Shown: positions 26,305-35,035 of the stretch, piece by piece
How the letters are laid out: each line of letters opens with the position of its first letter
Numbering within the stretch: position 1 is the first letter of the stretch
Source of the DNA: an uncultured Gammaproteobacteria bacterium
GTDB lineage: Bacteria > Pseudomonadota > Gammaproteobacteria > Steroidobacterales > XN24
Assembly (NCBI GenBank): GCA_937924335.1
Contig: CALDWW010000014.1
Span: forward strand, 1-64,000
Length of the DNA: 64,000 nt
Direction: 5' to 3'
The notes under the pieces: generated by a model
Told to the model about the DNA's origin: nothing
The model's database searches: none
Seen by the model: only the letters and a program-made list of their open reading frames with translations
Position numbers and translations under genes: made by a program

Positions 26305-27297
26305 CTAGACCGCCCGGGCGGCCGCCGCGAGATCCCGGGCGTGTGGCCCGAAGAATATCTCGAGGGCATCATCGGTGTAGCGCCAGGGCTCAGCCAACCT
26401 GGGATCGTCTTCCTCCAGGAAGGCCGCGTAGCCAAACTGTGTCCAGATCTGACGTTCGGCCGGATCACGGACAGCGTTCCGGCCGTGCAGGAAACGGCTG
26501 TTATCCAACATGAGGACATCTCCGGACTGCCATCGGTGGGCGACGGTCAGTTGATCCGACACCTCCCTGATCTCGTCGGCTATCTCGTCCGGGATGATGC
26601 TGCCATCCTCGAACGTCGGGAACTCTTGCGTACCGAGCATGTAACGGGCAAAAAGCAGAAAATTGCCGAAGGCCGTCTGATCGCAAAACAGCGGGCGATG
26701 CAGGAAGGCCCGGGCGAACTGGCGGAAAATCCTGCCATCGCGTCGCTGGAACCGGAACGGGCTCTCGGCCGAGAGCCGGGCGAGGACTTCATCATCCGGC
26801 GGCGCGATGCCCAGCCAGTCAGTGAAGGCGCCCATCGGGGTCTCTTCCGTATACAACACGCTGCGTCCCTGCAGGGCAGAGCGGGTCGTGCCGGCGAGAG
26901 ACTCCGCAATCCGCACGCCGTCGCACACCAGCGTCTCTCCCTCGAGCGACGGCGGCCTGGCACATGCGAACCATGCGATATCCGGCCGCCAGGGTACGCG
27001 GGACAACTCAGGATGCAGCGGAAACGGCTCGGTGCCCAGATTGACGGACTGCGTCGTACCGTCAGCTGACACTTGTGATCGGCGGCCGCTTTCGTTGCGG
27101 ACGAACCGCGAGCAGAAACGGGCGGTAAAACGCGACAAGCCTTCAAGGTCGAAGCGGAATCCCCTGAATAACAAGGCACCGTGCTGCTTGAAAGCAGGGA
27201 TGATGTCCGCGTCGCTGAGGCCCTCGAGGGCCGCGCCGTCATCAGACTCGATAGACAGGTAGTTCCTCGAGTCTTCCGGATGGGTGGTCTTGATCAT
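26305..27297 (-). CDS. TauD/TfdA-family Fe(II)/2-oxoglutarate dioxygenase
   Basis: The 330-residue protein has the TauD fold signatures. They are FKQHGALLFRGF early on, the metal ligands in LHPELSR (His-x-Glu), FACARPPSLEGETLVCDG, and a distal His in NSRFLHGRNAV followed by an Arg-containing strand (RQIWTQFGYA). The family hydroxylates taurine, carnitine precursors or amino acids using 2-oxoglutarate. I set the start at the ATG at 27297; the frame stays open for 74 more codons upstream, but those residues are not family-like and run into the divergent gene. The neighbour is a sulfotransferase-like gene. Substrate unknown. Confidence 0.85.
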   Translation of the reverse strand: MIKTTHPEDSRNYLSIESDDGAALEGLSDADIIPAFKQHGALLFRGFRFDLEGLSRFTARFCSRFVRNESGRRSQVSADGTTQSVNLGTEPFPLHPELSRVPWRPDIAWFACARPPSLEGETLVCDGVRIAESLAGTTRSALQGRSVLYTEETPMGAFTDWLGIAPPDDEVLARLSAESPFRFQRRDGRIFRQFARAFLHRPLFCDQTAFGNFLLFARYMLGTQEFPTFEDGSIIPDEIADEIREVSDQLTVAHRWQSGDVLMLDNSRFLHGRNAVRDPAERQIWTQFGYAAFLEEDDPRLAEPWRYTDDALEIFFGPHARDLAAAARAV

Positions 27298-27400
27298 CTG
27301 GTTTTCGACGGGGCGGTCGCCGCCGACTCGTGCTCGGGCTAGACTCTCGGTCCATGATCTTATCAGACCCCTTCGTCCTGGCGCGGACTCGCAGGACCCG

Positions 27401-28474
27401 ATGACTTCGCCCGGTGCGGTCGGACAAATCGACCATCGAACGTTCTTTGCGCAACCGGACGTCTTCCCGCTGGAGTTCGGCTCACGGCACCTGGATTTCG
27501 TACCGATGACGGCAGACACTTATCGCCGGTCGATCTTCACCGACCGCGGGCGCATCGTCACTGCCGCGCGAACCGGCTGGAGACTGGACACGGCCGAGGT
27601 GCTGGCGGAGTTCGAGCGCAGCGGCGGCCGGCAAAACCCTGTCAGCTACATTTTCCACGTTGCGCACTGCGGATCGACTCTCCTTGCGCGTGCCCTCGAC
27701 ATGCCGCAGCGCTCGCTTGTCATCCGCGAGCCTTCCGTCCTCAGACAGCTTGGTGCGGCGGCCGCCACGGGAAGGGGCGACAGACCGGATCGGGCTTTCT
27801 GGCATCGTTGCCTGCGTCTGACGACCGGGCTGCTGGGTCGGCGCTACGCGTCCGGGCAGCCGGTCATCGTCAAGGCCAACGTGCCCGTCAACTTCATCAT
27901 CGAGGAACTCATGGCCCTGCATGATGGGTCGACGGGAATATTGCTCTACGCAGGGATCGATGACTACCTGCCGGCGGTGCTCAAGACGCCGCGGCATCGC
28001 AGATGGGTGCGCAATGTTACCGGCGACCTGGCCGGTGGTATCGGTGCCACCGCGGGACTGGGCGATGTCCAATTGGATCGCTTGTCAGATGCTCAGGCGG
28101 CGGCCTGCCTGTGGCTGGCCCAGATAAGACGCTTCGAGCATGCACTGGGCCAGAGAGAGTCACTCCGGAGTCTGGACTGCATAGACCTGTTTTCGCGACC
28201 CGAAGCCGTACTCGGCGCGGCACTCGAATTGTCCGGTATCCCTGTGGAACAGGAGCGCGCCGCCGACATTGCCTCCGGGGAGTTATTCTCCCGGCATGCC
28301 AAGGATCCGGGCCGGCCCTATGATCGGGACGCGCGGCTGAAGGAGATGCAGGCGCTCTCGGTGGAGATGGCGGAAGAGATCGGGGAAGCACGCGCCTGGA
28401 TCGAGACAATTGACGCTGGACGCGGAGCCGGATTGCCGCTCCCGAGGCCCCTGGTGGAGCCCCGAGCGCTCTGA
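27401..28474 (+). CDS. Sulfotransferase-family protein
   Basis: The 357-residue protein contains a PAPS-type P-loop-like motif near residues 84-98 (FHVAHCGSTLLARALD) typical of distant sulfotransferase families. Charged helices and a downstream LADAQAAACLWLAQIRR-like helix follow. It begins at the ATG at 27401, preceded by CAGGAC. It is divergent from the TauD-type gene with 103 bases between starts, a spacing that fits a shared control region. Sulfotransferase families vary widely, so the acceptor is unknown. A link with the dioxygenase, such as modification of one sulfated small molecule, is inference from position only. Confidence 0.65.
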   Translation: MTSPGAVGQIDHRTFFAQPDVFPLEFGSRHLDFVPMTADTYRRSIFTDRGRIVTAARTGWRLDTAEVLAEFERSGGRQNPVSYIFHVAHCGSTLLARALDMPQRSLVIREPSVLRQLGAAAATGRGDRPDRAFWHRCLRLTTGLLGRRYASGQPVIVKANVPVNFIIEELMALHDGSTGILLYAGIDDYLPAVLKTPRHRRWVRNVTGDLAGGIGATAGLGDVQLDRLSDAQAAACLWLAQIRRFEHALGQRESLRSLDCIDLFSRPEAVLGAALELSGIPVEQERAADIASGELFSRHAKDPGRPYDRDARLKEMQALSVEMAEEIGEARAWIETIDAGRGAGLPLPRPLVEPRAL

Positions 28475-28538
28475 ACCACTGGAGTATTCTGGCGAGACCA
28501 TGGAATAATGGCCGGAAATTATTAGAACGAGTATAAGT

Positions 28539-29600
28539 GTGACCCGCGACGCGAAATCCCCCACACCACTGAACCCGCCCCCCCGGGAACCCGTCGATCG
28601 ACTGGGGCGCCCGCTCCATGATCTTCGTATCTCGGTCATGGACCGCTGCAATTTCCGTTGTCCCTATTGCATGCCGGCGGACAAGTACCACGAGAACTTC
28701 CGCTTCCTGCATTCCAGCGAGCGATTGTCGTTCCAGGAGATCCTGCGTCTGACCAGGCTATTTGTGGGTCTCGGCGTGCGCAAGGTCAGGATCACGGGTG
28801 GGGAACCGCTGTTACGGCCCCAGATCTCTGAGCTGGTCGGTGAGCTCAGCCTGATCGATAAGGTGGAAGACATCGCGCTCACGACGAACGGTATCTTGCT
28901 CGCCCAGAATGCAGCCGCGCTCAAGGCGGCCGGGTTGCACCGGGTCACCGTCAGCCTGGACTCGGTGGATGAAGACACTTTCGAGAACATGTCAGGTGGC
29001 CGTGGCGGAGTGGCCCGGGTCCTGGACGGCCTCAAGGCAGCCGTCGATGCCGGACTCGATCCGGTCAAGGTCAACGCGGTCATACAGCGCGGCGTCAACG
29101 ATGACGGCGTCCTGGATCTCATCGAGCACTTCCGCGGGACCGGGGTCACTGTCAGATTCATCGAATACATGGATGTCGGGACGATGAATCATTGGCAACC
29201 GGAGGACACGGTGCCGTCGCGGGAATTGCTGGAGACGATCTCCGCGCGTTGGCCGGTACAGCCGGTCGATCGGTCCTATCGTGGTGAGGTGGCGAGTCGC
29301 TATGCATTCGATGACGGGGCTGGAGAGATCGGATTCGTGTCGTCGGTCACCGAACCCTTCTGCCGCGATTGCACCCGGGCCAGACTGTCCTCTGATGGCA
29401 AACTGTTCAATTGCCTGTTCGCGAACAAAGGCCTCGATCTGCGATCCGTGATCCGGGCCGGGATAAGCAACGATGAACTCATCAGTATGATCTCCGACGC
29501 CTGGAAGGCGAGGGCAGACCGCTACAGCGAGCTGCGCGCGAGTCTGCGCTCGTCGAAGAGTGAACCACGGCGTATCGAGATGTACTACATCGGCGGCTGA
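28539..29600 (+). CDS. moaA: GTP 3',8-cyclase MoaA
   Basis: MoaA is the radical SAM enzyme for the first step of molybdenum cofactor synthesis, turning GTP into 3',8-cyclo-GTP. The N-terminal cluster motif CNFRCPYCMP (about residues 37-46), the C-terminal second cluster CRDCTRARLSSDGKLFNCLF and the terminal double glycine are all present. The length of 353 residues is normal. The start is a GTG at 28539, with an N-terminal extension before the usual DLRISVMDRCNF start. moaC begins on the last base of its stop codon, and moaD and moaE follow. Confidence 0.96.
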   Translation: MTRDAKSPTPLNPPPREPVDRLGRPLHDLRISVMDRCNFRCPYCMPADKYHENFRFLHSSERLSFQEILRLTRLFVGLGVRKVRITGGEPLLRPQISELVGELSLIDKVEDIALTTNGILLAQNAAALKAAGLHRVTVSLDSVDEDTFENMSGGRGGVARVLDGLKAAVDAGLDPVKVNAVIQRGVNDDGVLDLIEHFRGTGVTVRFIEYMDVGTMNHWQPEDTVPSRELLETISARWPVQPVDRSYRGEVASRYAFDDGAGEIGFVSSVTEPFCRDCTRARLSSDGKLFNCLFANKGLDLRSVIRAGISNDELISMISDAWKARADRYSELRASLRSSKSEPRRIEMYYIGG

Positions 29601-30088
29601 TGATCAGTCACGTAGACAGCGATGGCCGGCCGACCATGGTCGATGTGAGCGGTAAGACGGCCACGCTGCGACAAGCCCACGCCCGCACGCGGATCCATCT
29701 GCCGGAGTCGGTCGCCAGCGAGCTCAAGGCCAGCGGCGCGGTCACCAAGAAGGGGCCGGTGTTCCACACGGCGATCGTCGCCGGAGTGATGGCTGCCAAG
29801 CGGACCCACGAGCTGATTCCGTTCTGCCACCCGCTCGGGATCGAGAAGTGCCGGGTCACCGTGGAATTCGACACTGAACACGCGGACGATGTGATCGTCG
29901 ACTGTCATGTGGCTGTACATCACCGGACCGGTGTGGAAATGGAAGCGCTGACCGGTGCTTCGGTCGCCGCCCTCACGGTCTATGACATGTGCAAGGCGCT
30001 ATCACACGATATCGTAATCGGCGACACGCGCCTGATTACCAAGACAGGCGGCAAGAGCGACTATCAGTCGCGGGATACGGCTGCATGA
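29600..30088 (+). CDS. moaC: Cyclic pyranopterin monophosphate synthase MoaC
   Basis: The 162-residue protein converts 3',8-cyclo-GTP into cyclic pyranopterin monophosphate. It carries the family motifs MVDVSGKTATLRQA, IPFCHPLGIEKC and GVEMEALTGASVAALTVYDMCKAL, with a final Lys-Thr-Gly-Gly-Lys loop. The length is standard for MoaC, and the start overlaps the moaA stop by 1 base (TGATG). Its stop overlaps the moaD start (ATGA). Cytoplasmic enzyme of the Moco pathway. Confidence 0.97.
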   Translation: MISHVDSDGRPTMVDVSGKTATLRQAHARTRIHLPESVASELKASGAVTKKGPVFHTAIVAGVMAAKRTHELIPFCHPLGIEKCRVTVEFDTEHADDVIVDCHVAVHHRTGVEMEALTGASVAALTVYDMCKALSHDIVIGDTRLITKTGGKSDYQSRDTAA

Positions 30089-30327
30089 AGAAAATACACG
30101 TTCGCTATTTCGCGCTCTTCCGCGACCAGGTGGGTCGCGACGAGGAGACGATCGAGACAGAGGCGAGCGACCCGGCCGGGTTGTATGCAGAGCTCCAGGC
30201 GCGGCATGATCTGGGACTTGGGGCAGACCGGCTGAAGGTAGCGGTCAACGACGAGTTCACGTCGTGGGACCGCTCACTGAGTGATGGCGACCGAATTGTC
30301 TTCATACCACCGGTGGCAGGCGGATGA
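30085..30327 (+). CDS. moaD: Molybdopterin synthase small subunit MoaD
   Basis: The 80-residue protein has the ubiquitin-like fold and the C-terminal double glycine (VFIPPVAGG) that is thiocarboxylated to donate sulfur during molybdopterin formation. Sequence features include the N-terminal strand KIHVRYFALFRDQVG and an acidic loop. The ATG overlaps the moaC stop codon (ATGA), and the next gene, moaE, begins on its last codons. It acts with MoaE as a heterotetramer. Confidence 0.95.
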   Translation: MKKIHVRYFALFRDQVGRDEETIETEASDPAGLYAELQARHDLGLGADRLKVAVNDEFTSWDRSLSDGDRIVFIPPVAGG

Positions 30328-30806
30328 TCGAGTTTGGATTGACCAGAGAGCCGATCGATACGGAGCAGTGGCGCCGTCGCATGTTCGACCTCACCTGTGG
30401 TGGTTATGCGGCCTTCGAAGGCTGGGTGAGGGATCATAACGAGGGCCAAGAGGTTCTGCGGCTCGAGTACGAGGTCTACGAGACCCTGGCCCTGAGCGAG
30501 GGCAACAAGATCCTGGCCGAGGCTATCGAGCGATTCGGGGTTACCGGTGCCGCGTGTGTTCACCGCCATGGGGAATTGAGACTGGGAGACGTTGCGGTCT
30601 GGGTAGGCGTGAGCGCTGCTCATCGCGATGAGGCATTCAAGGCCTGCCGGTACGTCATCGACGAGGTCAAGATCCGCCTGCCGATCTGGAAGAAGGAACA
30701 CTACGTGGCCGGAGACTCCGGTTGGGTCAATTGCGAGCGCTGCGCCGCTCATGGACATGCCCACGAAACCGACCGGCCGCGTCAGCCGGAGACAGCGGGC
30801 GTCTGA
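30324..30806 (+). CDS. moaE: Molybdopterin synthase large subunit MoaE
   Basis: The 160-residue protein has the MoaE features: GGYAAFEGWVRDHNEG, LEYEVYETLA, the CVHRHGELRLGDVAVWVGVSAAHRDEAF active-site region, and the KKEHY motif near residue 127 with the catalytic Lys. It forms molybdopterin synthase with MoaD. It overlaps moaD by 4 bases. The last 20 or so residues (CERCAAHGHAHETDRP) are a short Cys/His-rich tail. Its stop is directly adjacent to that of moeA on the other strand. Confidence 0.96.
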   Translation: MIEFGLTREPIDTEQWRRRMFDLTCGGYAAFEGWVRDHNEGQEVLRLEYEVYETLALSEGNKILAEAIERFGVTGAACVHRHGELRLGDVAVWVGVSAAHRDEAFKACRYVIDEVKIRLPIWKKEHYVAGDSGWVNCERCAAHGHAHETDRPRQPETAGV

Positions 30807-32015
30807 CTACCAGGGCCAGAATCGCGCTACAAACCCGCTACTGAATTCCTGCTGCCCTCTGGGCAGTTCCACGAAACCGTCGGTGCCTGCAAGCGACGCA
30901 AAGTCGCCAGAGGTGTTGGGCGACCGGGGTTCCGCCACCAGCGTCGCGTCGCTGGTGGATCGAATCCGGACCGGGAGGAACAGCGTCAGCTCAGGCGTGA
31001 AACTGACATCGTCCGCCAGGCTTGCCCACCGTGCCGGCTGTTCCCCCAGTCCCATTCCGCTCTCGAGGGCGGGTAGCACATATCGTGACAGACAGACGAT
31101 CGCGGAGACCGGGTTGCCCGGCAGCGCGAACACGGGTTTGCCATCCCGCGAACACCCGAACCACATGGGACGGCCGGGACGCTGACTGACCTTGTGGAAG
31201 ATGAGTTCTATGCCGAGCGCTTCCAGGACGTCAGGCACATGGTCGTAGCGGCCCATCGAAACGCCGCCACTGAGCACCAGTGCGCCGGAGATCTCGAGTC
31301 GTTCGCCGATGACCCGCAGCATATTGTCCCGATCATCGTTGACGAACACTCGCGTGACGGTGCCTGCCTGACGGCTGCGAATCGCGGCCTCGATCCCGTA
31401 GTCGTTGGAACGCCGGATCTGGTGGTCGAGGACCGTCTCACCGGGCTCTACGAGCTCGTCGCCGATCGACACGACACCGATTTCCGGAAGGGTAGAGACG
31501 GTCAGCCGTGAGAGACCGGCGGCGGCGGCAATGGCGGCTTCGGGCCCTGTCAGCCGGGTGCCGGGATCCAGGAGGCGGGAGCCGCTGCGATGATCCGAAC
31601 CGCCTTTGTGGATGAACTGTTCGGCTTTTGGCTGGTAGCCAGTCTCGAGCCGGGCGTGGTCATCGATGAGCGCAATGCGTTCCACCGGGATTACGCTGTT
31701 GCAGCCGTCAGGCAGAACGGCTCCGGTCATGACTTCGATGCAGCCGCCCGGATCGGTCAGAGACAGTCGCGGCTTGCCGGCCGGAGCTTCGCCGCGGATC
31801 AGGAAATCGCGACGGCCCGACCGCCAGCTCGCGTGATCGATGGCGATGCCGTCCATCATGACCCGGTCGAACGGGGGCAGGTCGCGTTCGGCCGACACCG
31901 ACTGGCGGAGTATGCGGCCGGCACAGTCCGCGATCGGGACCTGTTCGGTTCCGAAGTCGGCCACGACGTCACGTACCTGCGACTCCGCTTCCTCCACCGT
32001 GATCAACTTACGCAT
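30807..32015 (-). CDS. moeA: Molybdopterin molybdenumtransferase MoeA
   Basis: The 402-residue protein inserts molybdate into adenylylated molybdopterin. Family motifs are visible: an N-terminal Sec7-like lobe with the DGIA motif, GGCIEVMTGAVLPDGCNSVIPVE, VSIGDELVEPGE, LSGGVSMGRYDHV and FALPGNPVSA. I took the ATG at 32015, preceded by GGAG at 9 bases, over a TTG 15 bases upstream. It follows the TSUP exporter gene closely on the minus strand and converges tail to tail with moaE. Confidence 0.95.
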   Translation of the reverse strand: MRKLITVEEAESQVRDVVADFGTEQVPIADCAGRILRQSVSAERDLPPFDRVMMDGIAIDHASWRSGRRDFLIRGEAPAGKPRLSLTDPGGCIEVMTGAVLPDGCNSVIPVERIALIDDHARLETGYQPKAEQFIHKGGSDHRSGSRLLDPGTRLTGPEAAIAAAAGLSRLTVSTLPEIGVVSIGDELVEPGETVLDHQIRRSNDYGIEAAIRSRQAGTVTRVFVNDDRDNMLRVIGERLEISGALVLSGGVSMGRYDHVPDVLEALGIELIFHKVSQRPGRPMWFGCSRDGKPVFALPGNPVSAIVCLSRYVLPALESGMGLGEQPARWASLADDVSFTPELTLFLPVRIRSTSDATLVAEPRSPNTSGDFASLAGTDGFVELPRGQQEFSSGFVARFWPW

Positions 32016-32030
32016 GCTTCGCTGCTCCAA

Positions 32031-32831
32031 TCAGACGCCGATCATCCCCAGCCAGGAACGCAGGAGACGCAGCGCGCCGTAGATTACCAGCATGGCCGTG
32101 ATAACGCGCAGCGCCCGGGCGGGCAGCACCGCGAAGCCTATATGGCTGCCGATCTGCCCTCCGATGAATACGGCGGCGAAGAGCGGCAGAAAGTCGGCGA
32201 GAACCTCAGACTGTAGAAACGCACCTTGTTTCATCGTCTGTCCGAGCAGGCCGGCAGCGGAATTCACCAGGATGAATATGCTGGCGGTAGCCGCGATTCT
32301 GCGGGGGCCGGCAAGACGGGTCAGGTGCAGGATAGGGGCGAGGAAGACGCCGCCGCCGATGCCCACCGTCCCTGCAACCAGTCCCAGTAGCGCGCCGGTG
32401 GGTAGTCCGATCGCCCATGCTCGCCGGCGGGACATTTCGTCAGCCGGAGGCTGGTCAGGGATTCGCGCCATCATGACGAGGCCCGATGCGAGTAATACGA
32501 TTCCGAGTACCAGCATGAAGACGCCCCGGTCGATCGGTAGCCGTCCACCGGCCCAGGCCATGGGCGCGGACAGGAGCGTGAACGGGATGACCAGCCTGGG
32601 GTCCACCAGTCCCCGGCGTGTGGCGCGGAGGGATCCTCCGATGACGACGATCAGATTGCAGCACAGGACGATCGACGGCAGGACGCGGTAGTCGACTTCG
32701 GCGATGATCATGAGCGCGCCGTACGTGGAGCCGCCGGCAAAGCCCACCGTTGCATAGATCAGTGCTGTGGTGAAGAAAGCGATGGAGAGAAGCAACATCC
32801 GGATGGCCTGTCCGAGCGAGTTCCGTTGCAT
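32031..32831 (-). CDS. TSUP-family (TauE/SafE) membrane transporter
   Basis: The 266-residue protein has about eight hydrophobic helices and both TSUP repeats, seen in TVGFAGGSTYGALMI and TVGIGGGVFLAPILHL (the G-G-G signature of each half). Family members export or import sulfite, sulfonates, sulfoacetate or other organic anions. Its stop is 16 bases before the moeA start, so the two are probably co-transcribed. With a Sox cluster nearby, sulfite or a sulfur anion is a sensible substrate guess, but that is inference. Confidence 0.9.
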   Translation of the reverse strand: MQRNSLGQAIRMLLLSIAFFTTALIYATVGFAGGSTYGALMIIAEVDYRVLPSIVLCCNLIVVIGGSLRATRRGLVDPRLVIPFTLLSAPMAWAGGRLPIDRGVFMLVLGIVLLASGLVMMARIPDQPPADEMSRRRAWAIGLPTGALLGLVAGTVGIGGGVFLAPILHLTRLAGPRRIAATASIFILVNSAAGLLGQTMKQGAFLQSEVLADFLPLFAAVFIGGQIGSHIGFAVLPARALRVITAMLVIYGALRLLRSWLGMIGV

Positions 32832-32929
32832 ACCTTAAAGGACCCGCACCGGACGAGGAAGCGCCAGTCAGTGGACGGGGCCAGCCGATTGCAATATCTT
32901 CCGGAATCTCCATGCCCCGGAGATCCGTG

Positions 32930-33466
32930 ATGACGCGCCACTTGTCCGCGATTGCGACCCTTTGCCTGACGCTGATCGCGGGGCCGGCGGCGGCGGACAA
33001 GATCGATGCGGGTATGCCGGCGCCACCCTGGGAAATGACGACGGCGGACGGCCAGGAGATCTCATTCCCCGAGGACGTCGAGGGCGAGGCGAGCATCCTC
33101 TTGTTCTGGGCGACTTGGTGTCCGTATTGCAAGGCGCTGATGCCCCACTTGCAGAAGATCCTCGTCGACTATCGGGACTATGGCGTCCAGGTGTATGCGC
33201 TCGACTTCAAGGACGACGGAGATCCGGTCGCCGAGATGGCGGAACGTGGGTACGACTTTGTCGTCTTGCCATTGGGCGACCTGGTGGCAGACGACTATGG
33301 CGTCATCAGCGCGCCGGGTGTCCTGGTCGTCGACAAGGAAGGCATGGTCGTCTATCGAAGGCGTCCGACCCGCGCGCCGCCCGGCAAGGCCATTGCCGAG
33401 GTCTGGGACGAAGAGATCAGAGAGGCCCTGGACCTGGCGCTCGGGGGATCGGAGGAGGGGGCCTGA
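32930..33466 (+). CDS. TlpA-like periplasmic thioredoxin
   Basis: The 178-residue protein has a signal peptide (LSAIATLCLTLIAGPAAA) and a thioredoxin fold with FWATWCPYCKALMP. The WCPYC active site is near residues 63-67, and the ISAPGVLVVD loop carries the cis-Pro. An ATG at 32912 is possible; 32930 has GGAG 7 bases upstream and is preferred. The gene leads a four-gene string ahead of the sox cluster. Reduction of periplasmic cysteines, perhaps those of Sox proteins, in the manner of SoxW/SoxV, is inferred from location. Confidence 0.87.
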   Translation: MTRHLSAIATLCLTLIAGPAAADKIDAGMPAPPWEMTTADGQEISFPEDVEGEASILLFWATWCPYCKALMPHLQKILVDYRDYGVQVYALDFKDDGDPVAEMAERGYDFVVLPLGDLVADDYGVISAPGVLVVDKEGMVVYRRRPTRAPPGKAIAEVWDEEIREALDLALGGSEEGA

Positions 33467-33487
33467 CTTGGGGCGTGGCGATCGATC

Positions 33488-35035
33488 GTGAACGACCACT
33501 CTGCTGAATCCCGCCATCGTTGGATACGCCGACAGGCCCTGTATGGCTGGATCGTCTTCCTGTCTTCAGCGGTCGTGATGGTGCTGGAGATCTCCGCCGG
33601 CCGGTTGATCGCACCCTATGTCGGCGTTTCCCTGTATTCCTGGACGTCCATCATCGGCGTCGTGCTGGCTGGTCTGTCTCTGGGTAACTGGGCTGGCGGG
33701 CGCTGGGCTGACCGGGGCGCAAACGAGCGTGAGGTGGGCCTCGCCCTGTCTGCCGCGGCCCTGGCCACATTGGGGGTGTTGCTCACGCTGACCGTCATCG
33801 CGCCACGGGTTCAGTCGGGCTCGTTTGGTCTGCTGACCGCCAGTTTTCTGCTCGCGGGAGGGCTTTTCTTTGTGCCCGCCGCCTGTCTGGGTGCCGTCGC
33901 CCCGATGCTCACGACGCTGGCTCTCGCCCGGGATTCGAGGGCGGGCCACGTTGTGGGCCGGATGCACGCACTCGCGGCCCTGGGCAGTATCCTCGGCACC
34001 TTTCTGACCGGATTCGTGCTGATCCAGTATTTCGGCACGCGGGCGGTCATCGCGGGCGCCGGAGTCTCCCTGCTGTTGCTCGCGGCTCCGCTGCTGCGGC
34101 GTGCGCCTGCCGTCATGGCGGCATCGACGATGCTCGCCGCCGGGGTCTTCCTGGCAGGATTTGCCCGTCAGGGCATGAGTAATCCGTGTGCAGACGAGAG
34201 TCAGTACTACTGTATCCGGGTTGTCGAATCCGAGGGCGATGGCGCGCCTGCGGGAACCCGGACGCTGGTGCTGGATCATTTGGTTCACGGCATCAGCTAT
34301 GGCCCCGACCCGAGTCTGCTGTTCGCGCCTTATGCTCACCTGATGGATGAGCTCGTCCGCGATCATCTGGGCGAGAGAATCGGCGACGCCCGATTCTTTT
34401 TCGCCGGTGGCGGGTCTTACAGTCAGCCGAGAGCCGTTGCGGCCGGACTACCGGGCGTCAGGGTTCAGGTCGCGGAGCTCGACCCGGCCGTGACGCGCGC
34501 CGCCCAGCAGTCCCTGTTTCTTGACGCCGATAAGATGATGATCGATCACACCGATGCGCGTGTGGCGCTCGGGTCCGCCGCGCCTGGAAGTTTCGACGCC
34601 ATCATCGGTGATGTCTTCCACGACATCGCGGTGCCCTACCATCTGACCACGCATGAATACGGTGAACTCGTCGCTTCGCGGTTGGCGCCGGGAGGTATCT
34701 ATGTACTGAATGCGGTGGATATTTTTCCGGATCCAAGGCTCGTGAAGAGCATCGTCAAGACCCTGGCGGCGAGCTTTCCGCGGGTTGACGTGTGGCTGCA
34801 TAGAATCCCCGAGGATCGGAGTCGCGCCACCTACGTCATCGCCGCTACGGATGGTGTGGAACCGCCACTCGTGATGGAATCTCAGTTCGGGTTGGCGCGT
34901 AGCTGGATCAGGGTCACCGACCCGGTCCTCGAGACCGGCACGCCACTCGAGTCTCTGCCCCTGCTCACGGATGACTACGTTCCCGTGGAACGTCTGGTGT
35001 CGACGCTTTTGCTTGAAGGAGTGGGTAATCGATGA
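33488..35035 (+). CDS. Membrane-fused spermidine-synthase-like protein
   Basis: The 515-residue protein joins an N-terminal half with about seven hydrophobic segments (VVMVLEISAGRLIAPYVGVSLYSW, ALATLGVLLTLTVIAPR, FLLAGGLFFVPAACLGAVAPML) to a C-terminal spermidine-synthase-type domain. The motif FFAGGGSYSQPRAV near residue 300, ELDPAV and the acidic IIGDVFHDIAVPYHLTT segment are family-like. The true chemistry of such membrane fusions is not established. The start is a GTG at 33488 with only a weak ribosome binding site, 21 bases after the TlpA gene. The stop overlaps the next gene by 4 bases. Confidence 0.85.
   Translation: MNDHSAESRHRWIRRQALYGWIVFLSSAVVMVLEISAGRLIAPYVGVSLYSWTSIIGVVLAGLSLGNWAGGRWADRGANEREVGLALSAAALATLGVLLTLTVIAPRVQSGSFGLLTASFLLAGGLFFVPAACLGAVAPMLTTLALARDSRAGHVVGRMHALAALGSILGTFLTGFVLIQYFGTRAVIAGAGVSLLLLAAPLLRRAPAVMAASTMLAAGVFLAGFARQGMSNPCADESQYYCIRVVESEGDGAPAGTRTLVLDHLVHGISYGPDPSLLFAPYAHLMDELVRDHLGERIGDARFFFAGGGSYSQPRAVAAGLPGVRVQVAELDPAVTRAAQQSLFLDADKMMIDHTDARVALGSAAPGSFDAIIGDVFHDIAVPYHLTTHEYGELVASRLAPGGIYVLNAVDIFPDPRLVKSIVKTLAASFPRVDVWLHRIPEDRSRATYVIAATDGVEPPLVMESQFGLARSWIRVTDPVLETGTPLESLPLLTDDYVPVERLVSTLLLEGVGNR

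Noticed and set aside
27298..27519. N-terminal extension of the TauD-type protein
   Set aside because: The added 74 residues are not family-like and run into the divergent gene; the ATG at 27297 matches the usual start region.
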